Assembly (NCBI GenBank): GCA_002375695.1
Contig: DFMO01000008.1
Coordinates: 62,001-126,000, forward strand
DNA length: 64,000 nucleotides
Direction of reading: 5' to 3'
Source of the DNA: Flavobacteriaceae bacterium UBA3591
GTDB taxonomy: Bacteria > Bacteroidota > Bacteroidia > Flavobacteriales > Flavobacteriaceae
A model generated the notes under the pieces. That model was not told the DNA's origin and searched no databases. It saw nothing but the letters and a program-made list of their open reading frames with translations. The position numbers were made by a program, and so were the translations under genes. This document shows positions 8,905 through 17,806 of this stretch, one piece after another; position 1 is the first letter of the stretch; each line of letters opens with the position of its first letter.

Positions 8905-10538
8905 TACTTCTTGATAATTTTATAACTTGTTGTTTTGTTATTTGAGGTAATAGAGCAAATGTACATTCCCGATGGCAGCCCCGAAACATCTATGCTATTT
9001 CTTAAGTTGGTGATATTTGTTTGCAAGATTTTTTCACCTAAAACATTAAACATCGAAAACTCAGCACTGTCGGCATTTTTTGGGAACGAAATATTAATAA
9101 ATGAACTCACGGGATTTGGGTAAAGTGCAAATTGCGTATCTTGTAGTTGCTCTTCTACGCTCAACAAAAGTAAAGCGTCTAAAGCTTCTTCAAAATTTGG
9201 AATACCATAACCCATTTTATCTGTAGGATTGTTATATCTACTGGCCGATTCGCGAATGGCTTGAGTAATAACTTCGTTGCTTAAATTTGGTACAGCACTC
9301 CATAATGAAGCAACCGCGCCAGCTATAATTGGCGAACTAAAAGATGTTCCGTTTGAAGTGGTAACATTTCCGTATTGATCTACAACAGCAGCGTTGGTAC
9401 CTTGGGCAACAACATCGGGCTTAATTCTTCCATCAACCGTAGGGCCATAAGAGCTAAAACCAGAAGGATCACCGCTACTATTAACCGAGCCAATTGTAAA
9501 ACTTCCAGGTGCGTCGCCGGGGGTGGCAACGTATCCAAAACTACCTGGATACCCGTCATTTCCAGCAGAAGTTACATTAATCATTCCTTTGTCAAAAGCA
9601 GCATTTGCACCTCGGGCAGCAATAGTAGTTTGCCCGTCTAAATCTTGATAGGTATGGTCGAACGCCGGATTGTCAAAATCTTGGTAACCTAATGAAGTGT
9701 TAGTAACATATACCCCTAAGCTATCTGCGCGCTCTAAAGCTTCAACCCAGTACGCTTCTTCGGCGGGAGACTCGTCACTATCTTCGGTAATGTATAAATA
9801 GTACGATGCTCCGGGAGCTGTTCCTACAAACTGGCCATCTAAAAATCCTGCCGCATCACTAAAAGTAACCGCTCCGTGGCTGCCGTTTCCGTTTGGGTTT
9901 TCAACTCGAGCTGCAAAATCATAGTAGCCTAATAATCTACCTTCATTTCTAAGATTGGCATATGCTGGGTTTGTTAATACGCCAGGATATCCGTTATCCA
10001 TAAAAGCTACGGTAATATTATCACCAATAAAATCGTTTTCGTGAAGATAATCTGCCGCAATCATTTCGGTTTGGTTTGTTGCGGTTCCGTAGTTGTATAT
10101 TACGCGCGATTGCGATTCATTTTCAACCTCAAACTTATCATTTGTAAACTGTCTTCCGCTTGTAGTCCTATTTAGGCTTTTATCGGCAAATTCAATATCA
10201 ATTACAAAAGGAAGGTTGAGTAAGCTATTGATGTTGTTTTGGTTTCCTCTTACATATACTGCGTTTAACCACTTAGATTTTGCGAGTACTGTAATGCCTG
10301 TTGCGGCGTTAATTTGGGCTTTTTGAGTTTCGTTTAACGGCACATCGCGAGCATCGATTGGCGTATTGTGCGCCTGTTTTCTATCAATTGCCTCTTGCGT
10401 TAAAATAGTAATTGGATTGGCCAATGCAGCCGAAACCACTGCCGGATCTTTTGCTTCTAAAAAAACTAATGCGTCTTCTACTTGTGCATAGTTTATTGAA
10501 GTAATTAATACAGCAATTAGTAAAATAATTTTTTTCAT
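8904..10538 (-). CDS. Secreted S8 subtilisin-like serine protease with T9SS sorting domain
   Basis: This is a 544-residue exported protease. Seen: signal peptide (1-18, ending NYA), an N-terminal inhibitor/prodomain-like region (about 25-120), and the subtilase domain with Asp181 (FMDNGYP), His221 (GSHGAV), oxyanion Asn327 (SAGNDG) and Ser399 (NGTSFSSP). The C-terminus has a T9SS type A domain (LYPNPVSS to KIIKK). All catalytic residues are intact. Known: S8 endopeptidases of flavobacteria are secreted through T9SS and cleave proteins outside the cell. It lies 12 nt downstream of mnmA and overlaps the following flavoenzyme start by one base. The association with a tRNA-modifying gene is probably positional rather than functional. 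Confidence 0.93.
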   Translation of the reverse strand: MKKIILLIAVLITSINYAQVEDALVFLEAKDPAVVSAALANPITILTQEAIDRKQAHNTPIDARDVPLNETQKAQINAATGITVLAKSKWLNAVYVRGNQNNINSLLNLPFVIDIEFADKSLNRTTSGRQFTNDKFEVENESQSRVIYNYGTATNQTEMIAADYLHENDFIGDNITVAFMDNGYPGVLTNPAYANLRNEGRLLGYYDFAARVENPNGNGSHGAVTFSDAAGFLDGQFVGTAPGASYYLYITEDSDESPAEEAYWVEALERADSLGVYVTNTSLGYQDFDNPAFDHTYQDLDGQTTIAARGANAAFDKGMINVTSAGNDGYPGSFGYVATPGDAPGSFTIGSVNSSGDPSGFSSYGPTVDGRIKPDVVAQGTNAAVVDQYGNVTTSNGTSFSSPIIAGAVASLWSAVPNLSNEVITQAIRESASRYNNPTDKMGYGIPNFEEALDALLLLSVEEQLQDTQFALYPNPVSSFINISFPKNADSAEFSMFNVLGEKILQTNITNLRNSIDVSGLPSGMYICSITSNNKTTSYKIIKK

Positions 10539-10550
10539 CTTGAATTTTTT

Positions 10551-11741
10551 TTAAGAAATAACACCGCTACCCAACAACTCATCATCATTGTACCAAGCAA
10601 CAAATTGCCCTTCGGTTATAGCAGCTTGTGGAGATTCAAATATAACATAAAGTCCCGAAATGGTTTGGTGCAAAGTGGCATTTTCTAAGGGTTGTCTATA
10701 CCTAATACGTGCCATCACTTCCATAGTTTCGTCAATATTTAATTGTAAATCTGTGCGAACCCAATGTACTTCTTCATTTTTTACAAAGAGTCCGCGTCTA
10801 TACAAACCGGGGTGGTTTTTGCCTTGTCCGGTATAAATAACATTGGTCTCCACATCGGTATCAATTACAAACAGGGGTTCTTTGGTGCCCCCAACTGCCA
10901 ATCCTTTGCGTTGCCCTTTGGTAAAATAATGGGCTCCGTGATGCGTGCCTACTTGTTTACCATCGGCAAGTGTGTAGTTGTGTTTAGACGAAAGATATTT
11001 TAATTCTTCTTCTGTTGAATTAAAAGTAGGAGTTTGCAGGTTATATGCTGAAAGGCTTGCAGGAACTTCAATAATCGCACCTTCTTTTGGTGCTAATTTT
11101 TGTTGTAAAAATTCGGGCAATCTTACTTTTCCTATAAAACACAACCCTTGAGAGTCGCGTTTTTCGGCTGTGATTAAATTTTGTTGTGTGGCAATTTCAC
11201 GTACTTCAGATTTTAATAATTCTCCAACCGGAAAAAGCGTTTTTGATAGTTGTTCTTGCGATAATTGGCATAAAAAATAAGACTGGTCTTTGTTTGGATC
11301 TTTTCCAGAAAGCAGTTGATAGATTTTATTACCGTCCTTATTAAACAAATCTCTTCTGCAATAATGTCCCGTTGCCACATAATCTGCCCCAAGATTTAGG
11401 GCAATTTTCATAAATACATCAAATTTAATCTCACGATTACACAAAACATCGGGGTTTGGTGTACGCCCCATTTTGTATTCGCGAAACATATAATCTACAA
11501 TGCGTTCTTTGTATTGCTCGCTTAAATCTACAGTTTGAAAAGGTATACCAAGTTTTTCGGCAACCATCATTGCGTCGTTGCTGTCTTCTAGCCACGGGCA
11601 TTCATCAGAAATTGTAACAGAATCATCATGCCAATTTTTCATAAAAAGGCCAATAACTTCGTAACCTTGCTCTTTTAAAAGATAGGCTGCAACGCTAGAA
11701 TCTACACCACCACTAAGACCAACAACTACTCGTTTTTTCAT
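10551..11741 (-). CDS. mnmA: tRNA-specific 2-thiouridylase MnmA
   Basis: This is a 396-residue cytoplasmic enzyme that thiolates U34 of tRNA Lys, Glu and Gln. Seen: PP-loop SGGVDSS at 10-16, first catalytic Cys101 in DVLCNREIKFD, and the persulfide-forming Cys201 in GLCFIGKVR, followed by the C-terminal beta domains. The open frame extends upstream to 11828, but a perfect TATCTTTG promoter box at 11791-11798 lies inside that extension, and MKKRVVVGLSGG is the family's normal N-terminus. ATG 11741 is therefore used. It heads the run mnmA, subtilase, NMO-like gene on the minus strand. Confidence 0.95.
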   Translation of the reverse strand: MKKRVVVGLSGGVDSSVAAYLLKEQGYEVIGLFMKNWHDDSVTISDECPWLEDSNDAMMVAEKLGIPFQTVDLSEQYKERIVDYMFREYKMGRTPNPDVLCNREIKFDVFMKIALNLGADYVATGHYCRRDLFNKDGNKIYQLLSGKDPNKDQSYFLCQLSQEQLSKTLFPVGELLKSEVREIATQQNLITAEKRDSQGLCFIGKVRLPEFLQQKLAPKEGAIIEVPASLSAYNLQTPTFNSTEEELKYLSSKHNYTLADGKQVGTHHGAHYFTKGQRKGLAVGGTKEPLFVIDTDVETNVIYTGQGKNHPGLYRRGLFVKNEEVHWVRTDLQLNIDETMEVMARIRYRQPLENATLHQTISGLYVIFESPQAAITEGQFVAWYNDDELLGSGVIS

Positions 11742-11790
11742 AAGTTTTTTGAATATACCTTTGCGTAAAATTGCATTTATTAAGAAGGAG

Positions 11791-11798
11791 CAAAGATA
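11791..11798 (-). promoter_or_regulatory. Promoter -7 box of mnmA
   Basis: Minus-strand TATCTTTG fits the Bacteroidetes -7 consensus exactly, with TTG 17 nt upstream as a possible -33 element. It predicts a start near 11785 and a leader of about 45 nt. It decides the mnmA start in favour of ATG 11741. Confidence 0.55.
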
Positions 11799-11853
11799 GT
11801 TATACTTTTTGTATACAACTGTCGGCAAATTGGAGTGAACCTTACCTAAAGCG

Positions 11854-12546
11854 CTACTTATTTTTAGGCTTCGGAAAGGTTTCTTCTAACACGGTTTTGC
11901 CGTCTTTATAATACTTCCAGAGCCCGTGTTTTTTATTGTTTTTGTAAGCTCCTTCAATAATTACATTGCCATAAGCATCGTAATAGGTGGCAGAGCCGTG
12001 AAGCACATCGTTTTTATAATTCAATTTTTTAAGCAAAATTCCTTCGGGTGAAAAATAACTGTTTTCACCTTCTTTTTTTCCGTCTTTATAATTTATAACT
12101 TCTGTAATGGTGCCGTTGGGGTAGTAGGTGGTCATTTTTCCGTCGAGTTTACCAGAGGTGTAGTGCTCTCGAGTCATAATATTATTTGAACCTTTATGGT
12201 AGTAAACCCATTCGCCAATGCGTTCTTTCCCCGCCATTTTGCCTTCACTAACAAGTTTTCCTTTTTTCGTGAAATATGAAACATGAGCGGTATTGTCTTT
12301 GCTGGAGAATTTTTTAATAACCATGGGTTGGTCTTTACATTCTTCGCAGTAAAATTTAAATTCGCCAACCTCTTTCCCGTGCTTAAAAGTGCCTTCGTAA
12401 CGCAGCTGAGTGCTGCCTGCAAAGGTTTTCTTCCAAAGTCCGTGACGTTTTCCTTCGGCGTCAACTTGGTTAATTTCACTTTGTGAATACCCCGTAGAAA
12501 CGCAAAAAACAATTCCGAAGAAAAATAATAAAACCTTAATTTTCAT
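11854..12546 (-). CDS. Exported MORN/YwqK-type repeat protein of unknown function
   Basis: This is a 230-residue protein. Seen: signal peptide (about 1-21, MKIKVLLFFFGIVFCVSTGYS), then a series of about eight short repeats of the type G-x-x-x-G-x-W/x-Y/F-Y-x-x-G (for example GKRHGLWKK, GKLDGKMTTYYPNG, GKKEGENSYFSPEG, NKKHGLWKYYKDGK). This is the MORN variant found in the YwqK antitoxin-like family. Known: such repeats form extended beta sheets; most bacterial members have no assigned role, and the antitoxin label comes from one Bacillus case and should not be carried over. It sits alone between mnmA and the yidC terminator. No cognate toxin gene is visible. Confidence 0.75.
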   Translation of the reverse strand: MKIKVLLFFFGIVFCVSTGYSQSEINQVDAEGKRHGLWKKTFAGSTQLRYEGTFKHGKEVGEFKFYCEECKDQPMVIKKFSSKDNTAHVSYFTKKGKLVSEGKMAGKERIGEWVYYHKGSNNIMTREHYTSGKLDGKMTTYYPNGTITEVINYKDGKKEGENSYFSPEGILLKKLNYKNDVLHGSATYYDAYGNVIIEGAYKNNKKHGLWKYYKDGKTVLEETFPKPKNK

Positions 12547-12606
12547 TATTTGTATTATTTAATCTGTAGCAATAACGCAGAAATTGAAAATCTATTTTTA
12601 AAAATG

Positions 12607-12644
12607 AAACCTCTCATGAAATATAGAATTTCATGAGAGGTTTT
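12607..12644 (-). terminator. Terminator of yidC
   Basis: AAACCTCTCATGAAAT pairs with ATTTCATGAGAGGTTT to give a stem of about 15 bp with a short loop. On the minus strand it begins 15 nt after the yidC stop and is followed by a T-rich tract. Confidence 0.75.
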
Positions 12645-12658
12645 AATTTAAAGTTTAA

Positions 12659-14542
12659 TTATCGTTTTCCAGCTTTTTTCTGCTGTTCTGCTTGCTCCAT
12701 CATCTCGGCCATTTTACGCTGAAATTTATTTTGTTTTTTAGGAGTAGCTTTTTTCACTTGTATTTTTGCGTGTACCTTATCTTCATCTATAATAAAGTTT
12801 TTGATAACAAGCATAATACCAATAGTAATTAAGTTTGAAACAAAGTAATACAGTGAAAGTCCACTCGCATAGTTGTTAAAGAATACCAACATAAACAAAG
12901 GCGACAAATACATTAAAAATTTCATATTTGGCATTCCTGGCTGTTGCTGTTGTTGCATGCTTTGTCCCATAGTCATCATCATATAAACAAAGATGGCGAT
13001 AGATGCTAATATTGGGAATAAACTTACGTGATCTCCATAAAAAGGGATGTGGAATGGCAACTCTGCAATAGTATCATAGCTCGATAGGTCATCTGCCCAA
13101 AGGAAGCTTTTCTGTCTTAAATCGAAAGCTGAAGGGAAAAATGTAAACAAAGCATAGAAAACAGGAATTTGTAACAAAGCAGGTAAACAACCCTTTAATG
13201 GGCTTGCACCAGCAGAGTTTTGAACCTTCATAGTTTCCTGCTGTATTTTTAAATTGTTCCCTTTGTATTTCTCTTTAATTTCGTCTAATTCGGGTTTTAA
13301 CACCTTCATTTTTGCCTGTGCCAAATACTGCTTGTATTGTACTGGAGAAAGTAGCAGTTTAATTAAAACGGTAAGTACGATAATGGCAATTCCGGCAGGT
13401 AAAAAGTCTGATAATAGACCAAATAGTGGAATGATTATGTATTTGTTAATCACACCAAAAATACCCCAACCTAACGGCATCGCCTCGTCTAAATTACGAT
13501 CGTATTTTTTAAATATTTGGTAGTCTGATGGCCCGTAATACATATTCATATTTTGCGATATAGCACCATTTTTAGGTTCTAAAAGCATTTTGGCCCCGTA
13601 CTGCTTTGTATATACAGTATCAATTTCTTCATCTTCTACTAAATCTACCGATGTGAGTTTTACCTCTTTAAACGGCGTATCGGTTAGTAACATAGAACTA
13701 AAGAAATGCTGACGGAAATTCATCCACGTTACATCTTTCTCTAATTCTTCATCTTCGCCAGTGGGAGAGAGTTTGGAGTGTTTTTCGTCGTCGTACTCAT
13801 AGGTTAATCGCGAGTATCGATTTTCATACGATATACTTTTTGCGTTTCGATATCCCTTTAATTCCCAATCTAAATACATAGGTTGCGAAGTGTTAAGAAT
13901 ACCGTCTAAACCTTGACTGTTAATACTAAAATCCATCATATACTCACCAGGATGCAGCGTATATCGATATTCAATAAAACTGTTTGCCGAAGTTTTTAAC
14001 TTCATTGAAAGCACTTGGTCTTCACCATTGCTGCTTAGCGTAGGTTCAAAGTATAAATCTTTAGAGTTTAAAGTTCTATTTTCCGAAGTAAACTGAAGAT
14101 TTAATGAAGCGTTTCCATTTTTAATTAAATGAATTGGAACAGTATTGTACCTAGTAAAATTCTTTAATCGCGCAGTTGAAATATAGCCTCCCTTGTTACT
14201 TACTTCTAAGTAAAGAACATCATTTTCAAAAACAGTAACATCATCTGTTGCCGAAGGAAGGGTTGCAGAATATGCAAACGAACCTAGTTTGTTTTGTAGT
14301 GCTGCAAATGCTAAAGAATCGCCCGGTTTTGTAGCCAATGAATCATTAGTTGCTTGTGCTAAGCTAATAGCTTCGTTGTTTTTTTCGGCTTCAGCTTGTT
14401 GTTGTGCAGCGGCTTCGGTTTTTGCTTTTTCAGCTTGAAGCTCCTCTTCGGTAGGCTTGTTGAGATAAAGCATCCAAATAAGGATACCACCTATTAGTAA
14501 AAAACCTACGAGCGAATTAAAGTCAAATTTTTTTTCTTCCAT
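12659..14542 (-). CDS. yidC: Membrane protein insertase YidC
   Basis: This is a 627-residue inner-membrane insertase. Seen: N-terminal transmembrane anchor (about 9-26), an Ala/Glu-rich linker (32-60), the large periplasmic beta-supersandwich domain (about 80-350), then the conserved insertase core with several hydrophobic segments (GWGIFGVINKYIIIPLFGLL, SPLKGCLPALLQIPVFYALF, LYYFVSNLITIGIML) and a basic C-terminal tail (KKATPKKQNKFQRK). Known: YidC inserts membrane proteins with or without SecYEG; the Gram-negative form has this periplasmic domain. It lies downstream of pyrG in the same direction with a 100-nt gap that has its own -7-like box (TACTTTTG at 14570-14577), so it may be transcribed both with pyrG and alone. 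Confidence 0.95.
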   Translation of the reverse strand: MEEKKFDFNSLVGFLLIGGILIWMLYLNKPTEEELQAEKAKTEAAAQQQAEAEKNNEAISLAQATNDSLATKPGDSLAFAALQNKLGSFAYSATLPSATDDVTVFENDVLYLEVSNKGGYISTARLKNFTRYNTVPIHLIKNGNASLNLQFTSENRTLNSKDLYFEPTLSSNGEDQVLSMKLKTSANSFIEYRYTLHPGEYMMDFSINSQGLDGILNTSQPMYLDWELKGYRNAKSISYENRYSRLTYEYDDEKHSKLSPTGEDEELEKDVTWMNFRQHFFSSMLLTDTPFKEVKLTSVDLVEDEEIDTVYTKQYGAKMLLEPKNGAISQNMNMYYGPSDYQIFKKYDRNLDEAMPLGWGIFGVINKYIIIPLFGLLSDFLPAGIAIIVLTVLIKLLLSPVQYKQYLAQAKMKVLKPELDEIKEKYKGNNLKIQQETMKVQNSAGASPLKGCLPALLQIPVFYALFTFFPSAFDLRQKSFLWADDLSSYDTIAELPFHIPFYGDHVSLFPILASIAIFVYMMMTMGQSMQQQQQPGMPNMKFLMYLSPLFMLVFFNNYASGLSLYYFVSNLITIGIMLVIKNFIIDEDKVHAKIQVKKATPKKQNKFQRKMAEMMEQAEQQKKAGKR

Positions 14543-14642
14543 TTTTTATTTCTTCTTTTGAAAATACTTCAAAAGTATGTTATCGTTAATTGTGTGTGGC
14601 AAGGCAATAACCCCGCCTTTTTTATAATTGCGTCAAATTGTC

Positions 14643-16259
14643 TTAGTGAGTCAATGAATGATCGTGTACTGCTTTTACAAATGCAACAAACAGTGGATGC
14701 GGATTTGCAACGGTACTTTTGTATTCGGGATGGTATTGTACCCCTACAAACCAAGGGTGATCTTTAACCTCAATAATCTCTACCAAACCGGTATTTGGGT
14801 TAACACCTGTAGCAACCAAACCAGCGGCTTCTAATTGTTCGCGATAGTTGTTGTTAAATTCGTATCTGTGGCGGTGACGCTCTTCAATTAAATCGCTGTT
14901 ATAAACTTTATGGGCAATACTGTCTTTTTTAAGGTCGCATTTCCAAGAACCAAGTCGCATAGTGCCACCCATATCGACAATATTTTTTTGATCTTCCATT
15001 ATATTGATTACTGGATTGGCAGTTCTCGGGTCCATTTCGGTGCTATTGGCATCTTTGAGGTTTAATACATTTCTTGCAAATTCAATAACCGCCATTTGCA
15101 TCCCAAGGCATATACCTAAAAATGGTAAATTGTTTTCGCGAGCGTATTGTACTGCTGCAACTTTGCCGTCAATACCGCGCTCTCCAAAGCCTGGAGCTAC
15201 TAAAATTCCATCGAGTTTGGATAGTTTATTACCAATAGTTTTAGCGTTTATATGTTCCGAATGAATAAAGTCTAATTTCACTTTTACTTCATTTTCGGCA
15301 CCTGCGTGGATAAATGCTTCGAGTATAGACTTATAACTGTCTTGCAATTCAACATATTTGCCAATAAGCCCAATTCTTACTTCGGCTTTTGGGTTTTTAT
15401 GCCTTTCTAAAAATTTATTCCACTGCTTTAAATCGGGTTGTTTTGAATTTTGTAAATTCAACTTTTGAAGCGTAACGGTGTCTAAACCTTCTTCGAGCAT
15501 CATATTAGGCACATCGTAAATAGTTGAAGCATCGATAGATTGAATTACAGCTTCTTCTTTTACATTGCAGAAAAGCGCAAGTTTTCGCTTTAAATCTTCA
15601 GAAAGTTCGTGCTCGGTTCTACAAACTAAAATATCGGCACGAATACCGCTTTCCATTAAAGTTTTTACCGAGTGTTGTGTAGGTTTGGTTTTTAATTCGC
15701 CCGCAGCCGATAAAAATGGAACGAGTGTTAAATGAATAACCAAGGCATTATCGTCGTCCATTTCCCACTTCATTTGCCTTACAGCTTCAATATAAGGCAA
15801 CGATTCAATATCGCCTACAGTACCGCCAATTTCGGTAATTACAATGTCGTAATCGCCGGTATTACCTAGCAATTGTACACGTTCCTTAATTTCGTTTGTA
15901 ATATGCGGAACAACCTGTACTGTTTTTCCTAAAAACTCACCACGTCGCTCTTTTTCAATTACACTTTGGTAAATACGACCCGTAGTAACGTTGTTTGCTT
16001 GCGAGGTATTTACATTTAAAAATCGTTCGTAGTGACCTAAATCTAAGTCTGTTTCGGCTCCGTCTTCAGTTACATAGCATTCGCCATGTTCATACGGATT
16101 TAAAGTTCCGGGATCTACATTTATATAAGGATCTAATTTTTGAATTGTAACCCGATACCCTCTGGCTTGCAATAGTTTAGCCAAAGAAGCTGCGATAATT
16201 CCTTTTCCTAATGATGATGAAACCCCGCCCGTAACGAAGATGTATTTTGTAGTGCTCAT
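14643..16259 (-). CDS. pyrG: CTP synthase
   Basis: This is a 538-residue cytoplasmic enzyme that aminates UTP to CTP with glutamine. Seen: synthetase-domain P-loop GGVSSSLGKG (residues 11-20), the conserved DPYINVDPGTLNPYEHGE segment, and a C-terminal class I glutamine amidotransferase domain with nucleophile Cys384 in GICLGMQM and the His/Glu dyad in VQYHPEYK. Length agrees with the usual 530-550. The promoter box at 16292-16299 (TACCTTTG) precedes it. yidC follows in the same direction. No oddities. Confidence 0.97.
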   Translation of the reverse strand: MSTTKYIFVTGGVSSSLGKGIIAASLAKLLQARGYRVTIQKLDPYINVDPGTLNPYEHGECYVTEDGAETDLDLGHYERFLNVNTSQANNVTTGRIYQSVIEKERRGEFLGKTVQVVPHITNEIKERVQLLGNTGDYDIVITEIGGTVGDIESLPYIEAVRQMKWEMDDDNALVIHLTLVPFLSAAGELKTKPTQHSVKTLMESGIRADILVCRTEHELSEDLKRKLALFCNVKEEAVIQSIDASTIYDVPNMMLEEGLDTVTLQKLNLQNSKQPDLKQWNKFLERHKNPKAEVRIGLIGKYVELQDSYKSILEAFIHAGAENEVKVKLDFIHSEHINAKTIGNKLSKLDGILVAPGFGERGIDGKVAAVQYARENNLPFLGICLGMQMAVIEFARNVLNLKDANSTEMDPRTANPVINIMEDQKNIVDMGGTMRLGSWKCDLKKDSIAHKVYNSDLIEERHRHRYEFNNNYREQLEAAGLVATGVNPNTGLVEIIEVKDHPWFVGVQYHPEYKSTVANPHPLFVAFVKAVHDHSLTH

Positions 16260-16291
16260 AAATGCCTTTGCTGAAATAACTATACGGGATG

Positions 16292-16299
16292 CAAAGGTA
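16292..16299 (-). promoter_or_regulatory. Promoter -7 box of pyrG
   Basis: Minus-strand TACCTTTG matches TAnnTTTG, 33 nt before the pyrG ATG. A T-rich block about 18-19 nt upstream (TTTC) could serve as the -33 element. Confidence 0.5.
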
Positions 16300-16381
16300 C
16301 ATTTTTATTGTTTAAAGGAAAGGCTTAACTATTAAAAATGAAGGGCAAAAATAGAATTGAATTTTACGAAGATTAAAATTA

Positions 16382-17032
16382 TTAACCTTCTGTTTTTAAA
16401 GCTATTAAAAGCGTGTTTGTTGAATTTACTTTTTTAAAAACCGTAAACTCCATTCCGCTGCCAAAGTTTTTAATAATTCGTGTTGTGATTTTTGAATTTT
16501 TACCCAGTTCAATTCCCGCATTAAAAATTAAATATCCGTTCACTTCAATTAATTTTTTAAGGTTTTTACAAAATTCTTCTTCGTAAAAAACTGCGGGAAC
16601 TTTTGTGTCTATAAATAAATCGACAATTATAAGCTGAAATTCTTTTTTCGTTTTTTTTATATACTGAAAAGCATCATCTTGAATAATTTGTAATTTTTCG
16701 GAAGCAGTAATCTCAAATTCTTCTTTGGCGAGCTTAATAACTTGTGGGTCAATTTCAACTGCTACAATGTTTTTGCGATACTTAAATTTTTCTCGCAACG
16801 ATTTAATCACACTGCCACCGCCCAACCCCAAAAGCAAAATATTTTTGGTGTTTTGTATATCTATTTTTGAAATTCCAAACTCTAATATTTTTTGAAGTGA
16901 ACCGTAGGAATAGTTTGCATTTTGAGTGTCTAACAGCTTTTTTCCGTCAATATAAGTAACTTCCAAGGTATTGTTGTATGTTGAAGTATACCGTTGGGTA
17001 GTGGGCCAGATATAACTTAATATCTTTTTCAA
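16382..17032 (-). CDS. Spermidine-synthase-like SAM-dependent methyltransferase-fold protein
   Basis: This is a 216-residue Rossmann-fold protein. Seen: motif I LLLGLGGGSVI, the acidic end of strand 2 in VAVEIDPQVI, and VDLF after strand 4, as in spermidine synthases and their relatives. Known: the fold transfers aminopropyl or methyl groups; many short bacterial members are annotated as spermidine synthase without proof. It is shorter than true SpeE (about 280), lacking much of the N-terminal beta domain, and no SAM decarboxylase gene is nearby. The start is TTG at 17032, because an in-frame stop lies two codons upstream and no ATG is available; it overlaps the DUF3820 stop as TTGA, suggesting translational coupling. 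Confidence 0.75.
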   Translation of the reverse strand: MKKILSYIWPTTQRYTSTYNNTLEVTYIDGKKLLDTQNANYSYGSLQKILEFGISKIDIQNTKNILLLGLGGGSVIKSLREKFKYRKNIVAVEIDPQVIKLAKEEFEITASEKLQIIQDDAFQYIKKTKKEFQLIIVDLFIDTKVPAVFYEEEFCKNLKKLIEVNGYLIFNAGIELGKNSKITTRIIKNFGSGMEFTVFKKVNSTNTLLIALKTEG

Positions 17033-17259
17033 TTTTTAATTAATTTCTGTACCAGCCCTTCCAGTCCGTTTAATTTTAGTTCGTACATTTCGGCCATTAA
17101 ACGCCCTAATTTTCCTTCGGGAAAACCTTTCTGTTTAAACCAAACAAAATAGTATTCGGGAATATTTGCCAAATAATAACCTTCAAATTTTCCAAAGGGC
17201 ATTTTGTAATTTGCGAGTTCAACCAAATGGTTGGGGTCTAAATTATTTCCAAGCTGCAT
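17029..17259 (-). CDS. DUF3820 family protein
   Basis: This is a 76-residue protein of unknown function. Seen: the family signature around LVELANYKMPFGKFEG, YFVWFKQKGFPEGKLG and a C-terminal LNGLEGLV. The frame is open to 17340, but the first 27 codons encode nothing conserved and lie within the preceding gene, so ATG 17259 (MQLGNNLDPN) is chosen. It overlaps the DUF922 gene by 17 nt and the methyltransferase-like gene by 4 nt, so the three genes probably form one translational unit. Known: DUF3820 is sometimes called a quorum-sensing-regulated virulence factor after a distant Pseudomonas relative; that role is unsupported here. Confidence 0.8.
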   Translation of the reverse strand: MQLGNNLDPNHLVELANYKMPFGKFEGYYLANIPEYYFVWFKQKGFPEGKLGRLMAEMYELKLNGLEGLVQKLIKN

Positions 17260-17770
17260 ATATAGCGAGTTGTTGTGCGATGTAGTTTTGCCAAAAGGCC
17301 TCTTTTTTAAAATTTCGTGAGTGATCGGTCTCGGCGTCAAATTTCGTTTGCATAAGCCTTCGTTTATTTTCGAAAGCGTGATAAAGCGAGTCCATTTCAG
17401 ATTTTACATTTTTTGAAAACTTTTTGTTTGCTAAGCTTTTCCGAAGCATTCGTGCGTATAATTCTGAAATATCAAAATGTGTTTGTTCGTGCTTTAAGAT
17501 ATGATTGTTTACTCTATTTGGCACAAACCAAGAAGTAGCAGGGTTAAAAAAGCTTTTTACTGAATAATCCACTATTACTTCGTTATTTTGAAAAGTGTAT
17601 GAATATTGAAAACTAATACCAGAACTGGTGCTCGCAACAAAGGTGGCACTGGGTATGGATTTTCCTTGAAAATTATTCCAAGTTAATTTCTCATCCTGAG
17701 ACCAGTAAATTTTTTCGGTTTCACTTTGTGGTATAAATAGCAAAGAAATTAAGACAAACAATGTTTTCAT
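17243..17770 (-). CDS. Exported DUF922-type putative zinc protease
   Basis: This is a 175-residue protein with a short signal peptide (MKTLFVLISLLFIP). Seen: a beta-rich first half (SGISFQYSYTFQNNEVIV) and an HEQTH motif at 94-98 in LKHEQTHFDISELYA, fitting the HExxH zinc-binding pattern. Known: DUF922 proteins carry such a motif and are predicted Zn-dependent proteases, but I know of no established substrate. Location is probably periplasmic. It is the first gene of the DUF922, DUF3820 and methyltransferase-like overlapping cluster. The Glu and both His residues of the motif are present, so activity is plausible but inferred. Confidence 0.7.
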   Translation of the reverse strand: MKTLFVLISLLFIPQSETEKIYWSQDEKLTWNNFQGKSIPSATFVASTSSGISFQYSYTFQNNEVIVDYSVKSFFNPATSWFVPNRVNNHILKHEQTHFDISELYARMLRKSLANKKFSKNVKSEMDSLYHAFENKRRLMQTKFDAETDHSRNFKKEAFWQNYIAQQLAIYAAWK

Positions 17771-17806
17771 AGCTACAATTTAAATAAGCACGTTTAAAAG
17801 AGCTAT

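Noticed and set aside
11742..11828. N-terminal extension of mnmA to 11828
   Set aside because: The extension is not conserved in MnmA and contains the promoter box TATCTTTG at 11791-11798, so it would not be transcribed as coding sequence.
11854..12546. Reading the MORN/YwqK-like protein as an antitoxin of a toxin-antitoxin pair
   Set aside because: It is exported, repeat-built and has no small toxin gene beside it, so the family name alone does not justify that role.
14598..14624. A GC-rich, terminator-like element (GGCAAGGCAATAACCCCGCC then T6) on the plus strand upstream of yidC
   Set aside because: Pairing is broken by an internal mismatch loop and no plus-strand gene precedes it; the flanking genes run on the minus strand.
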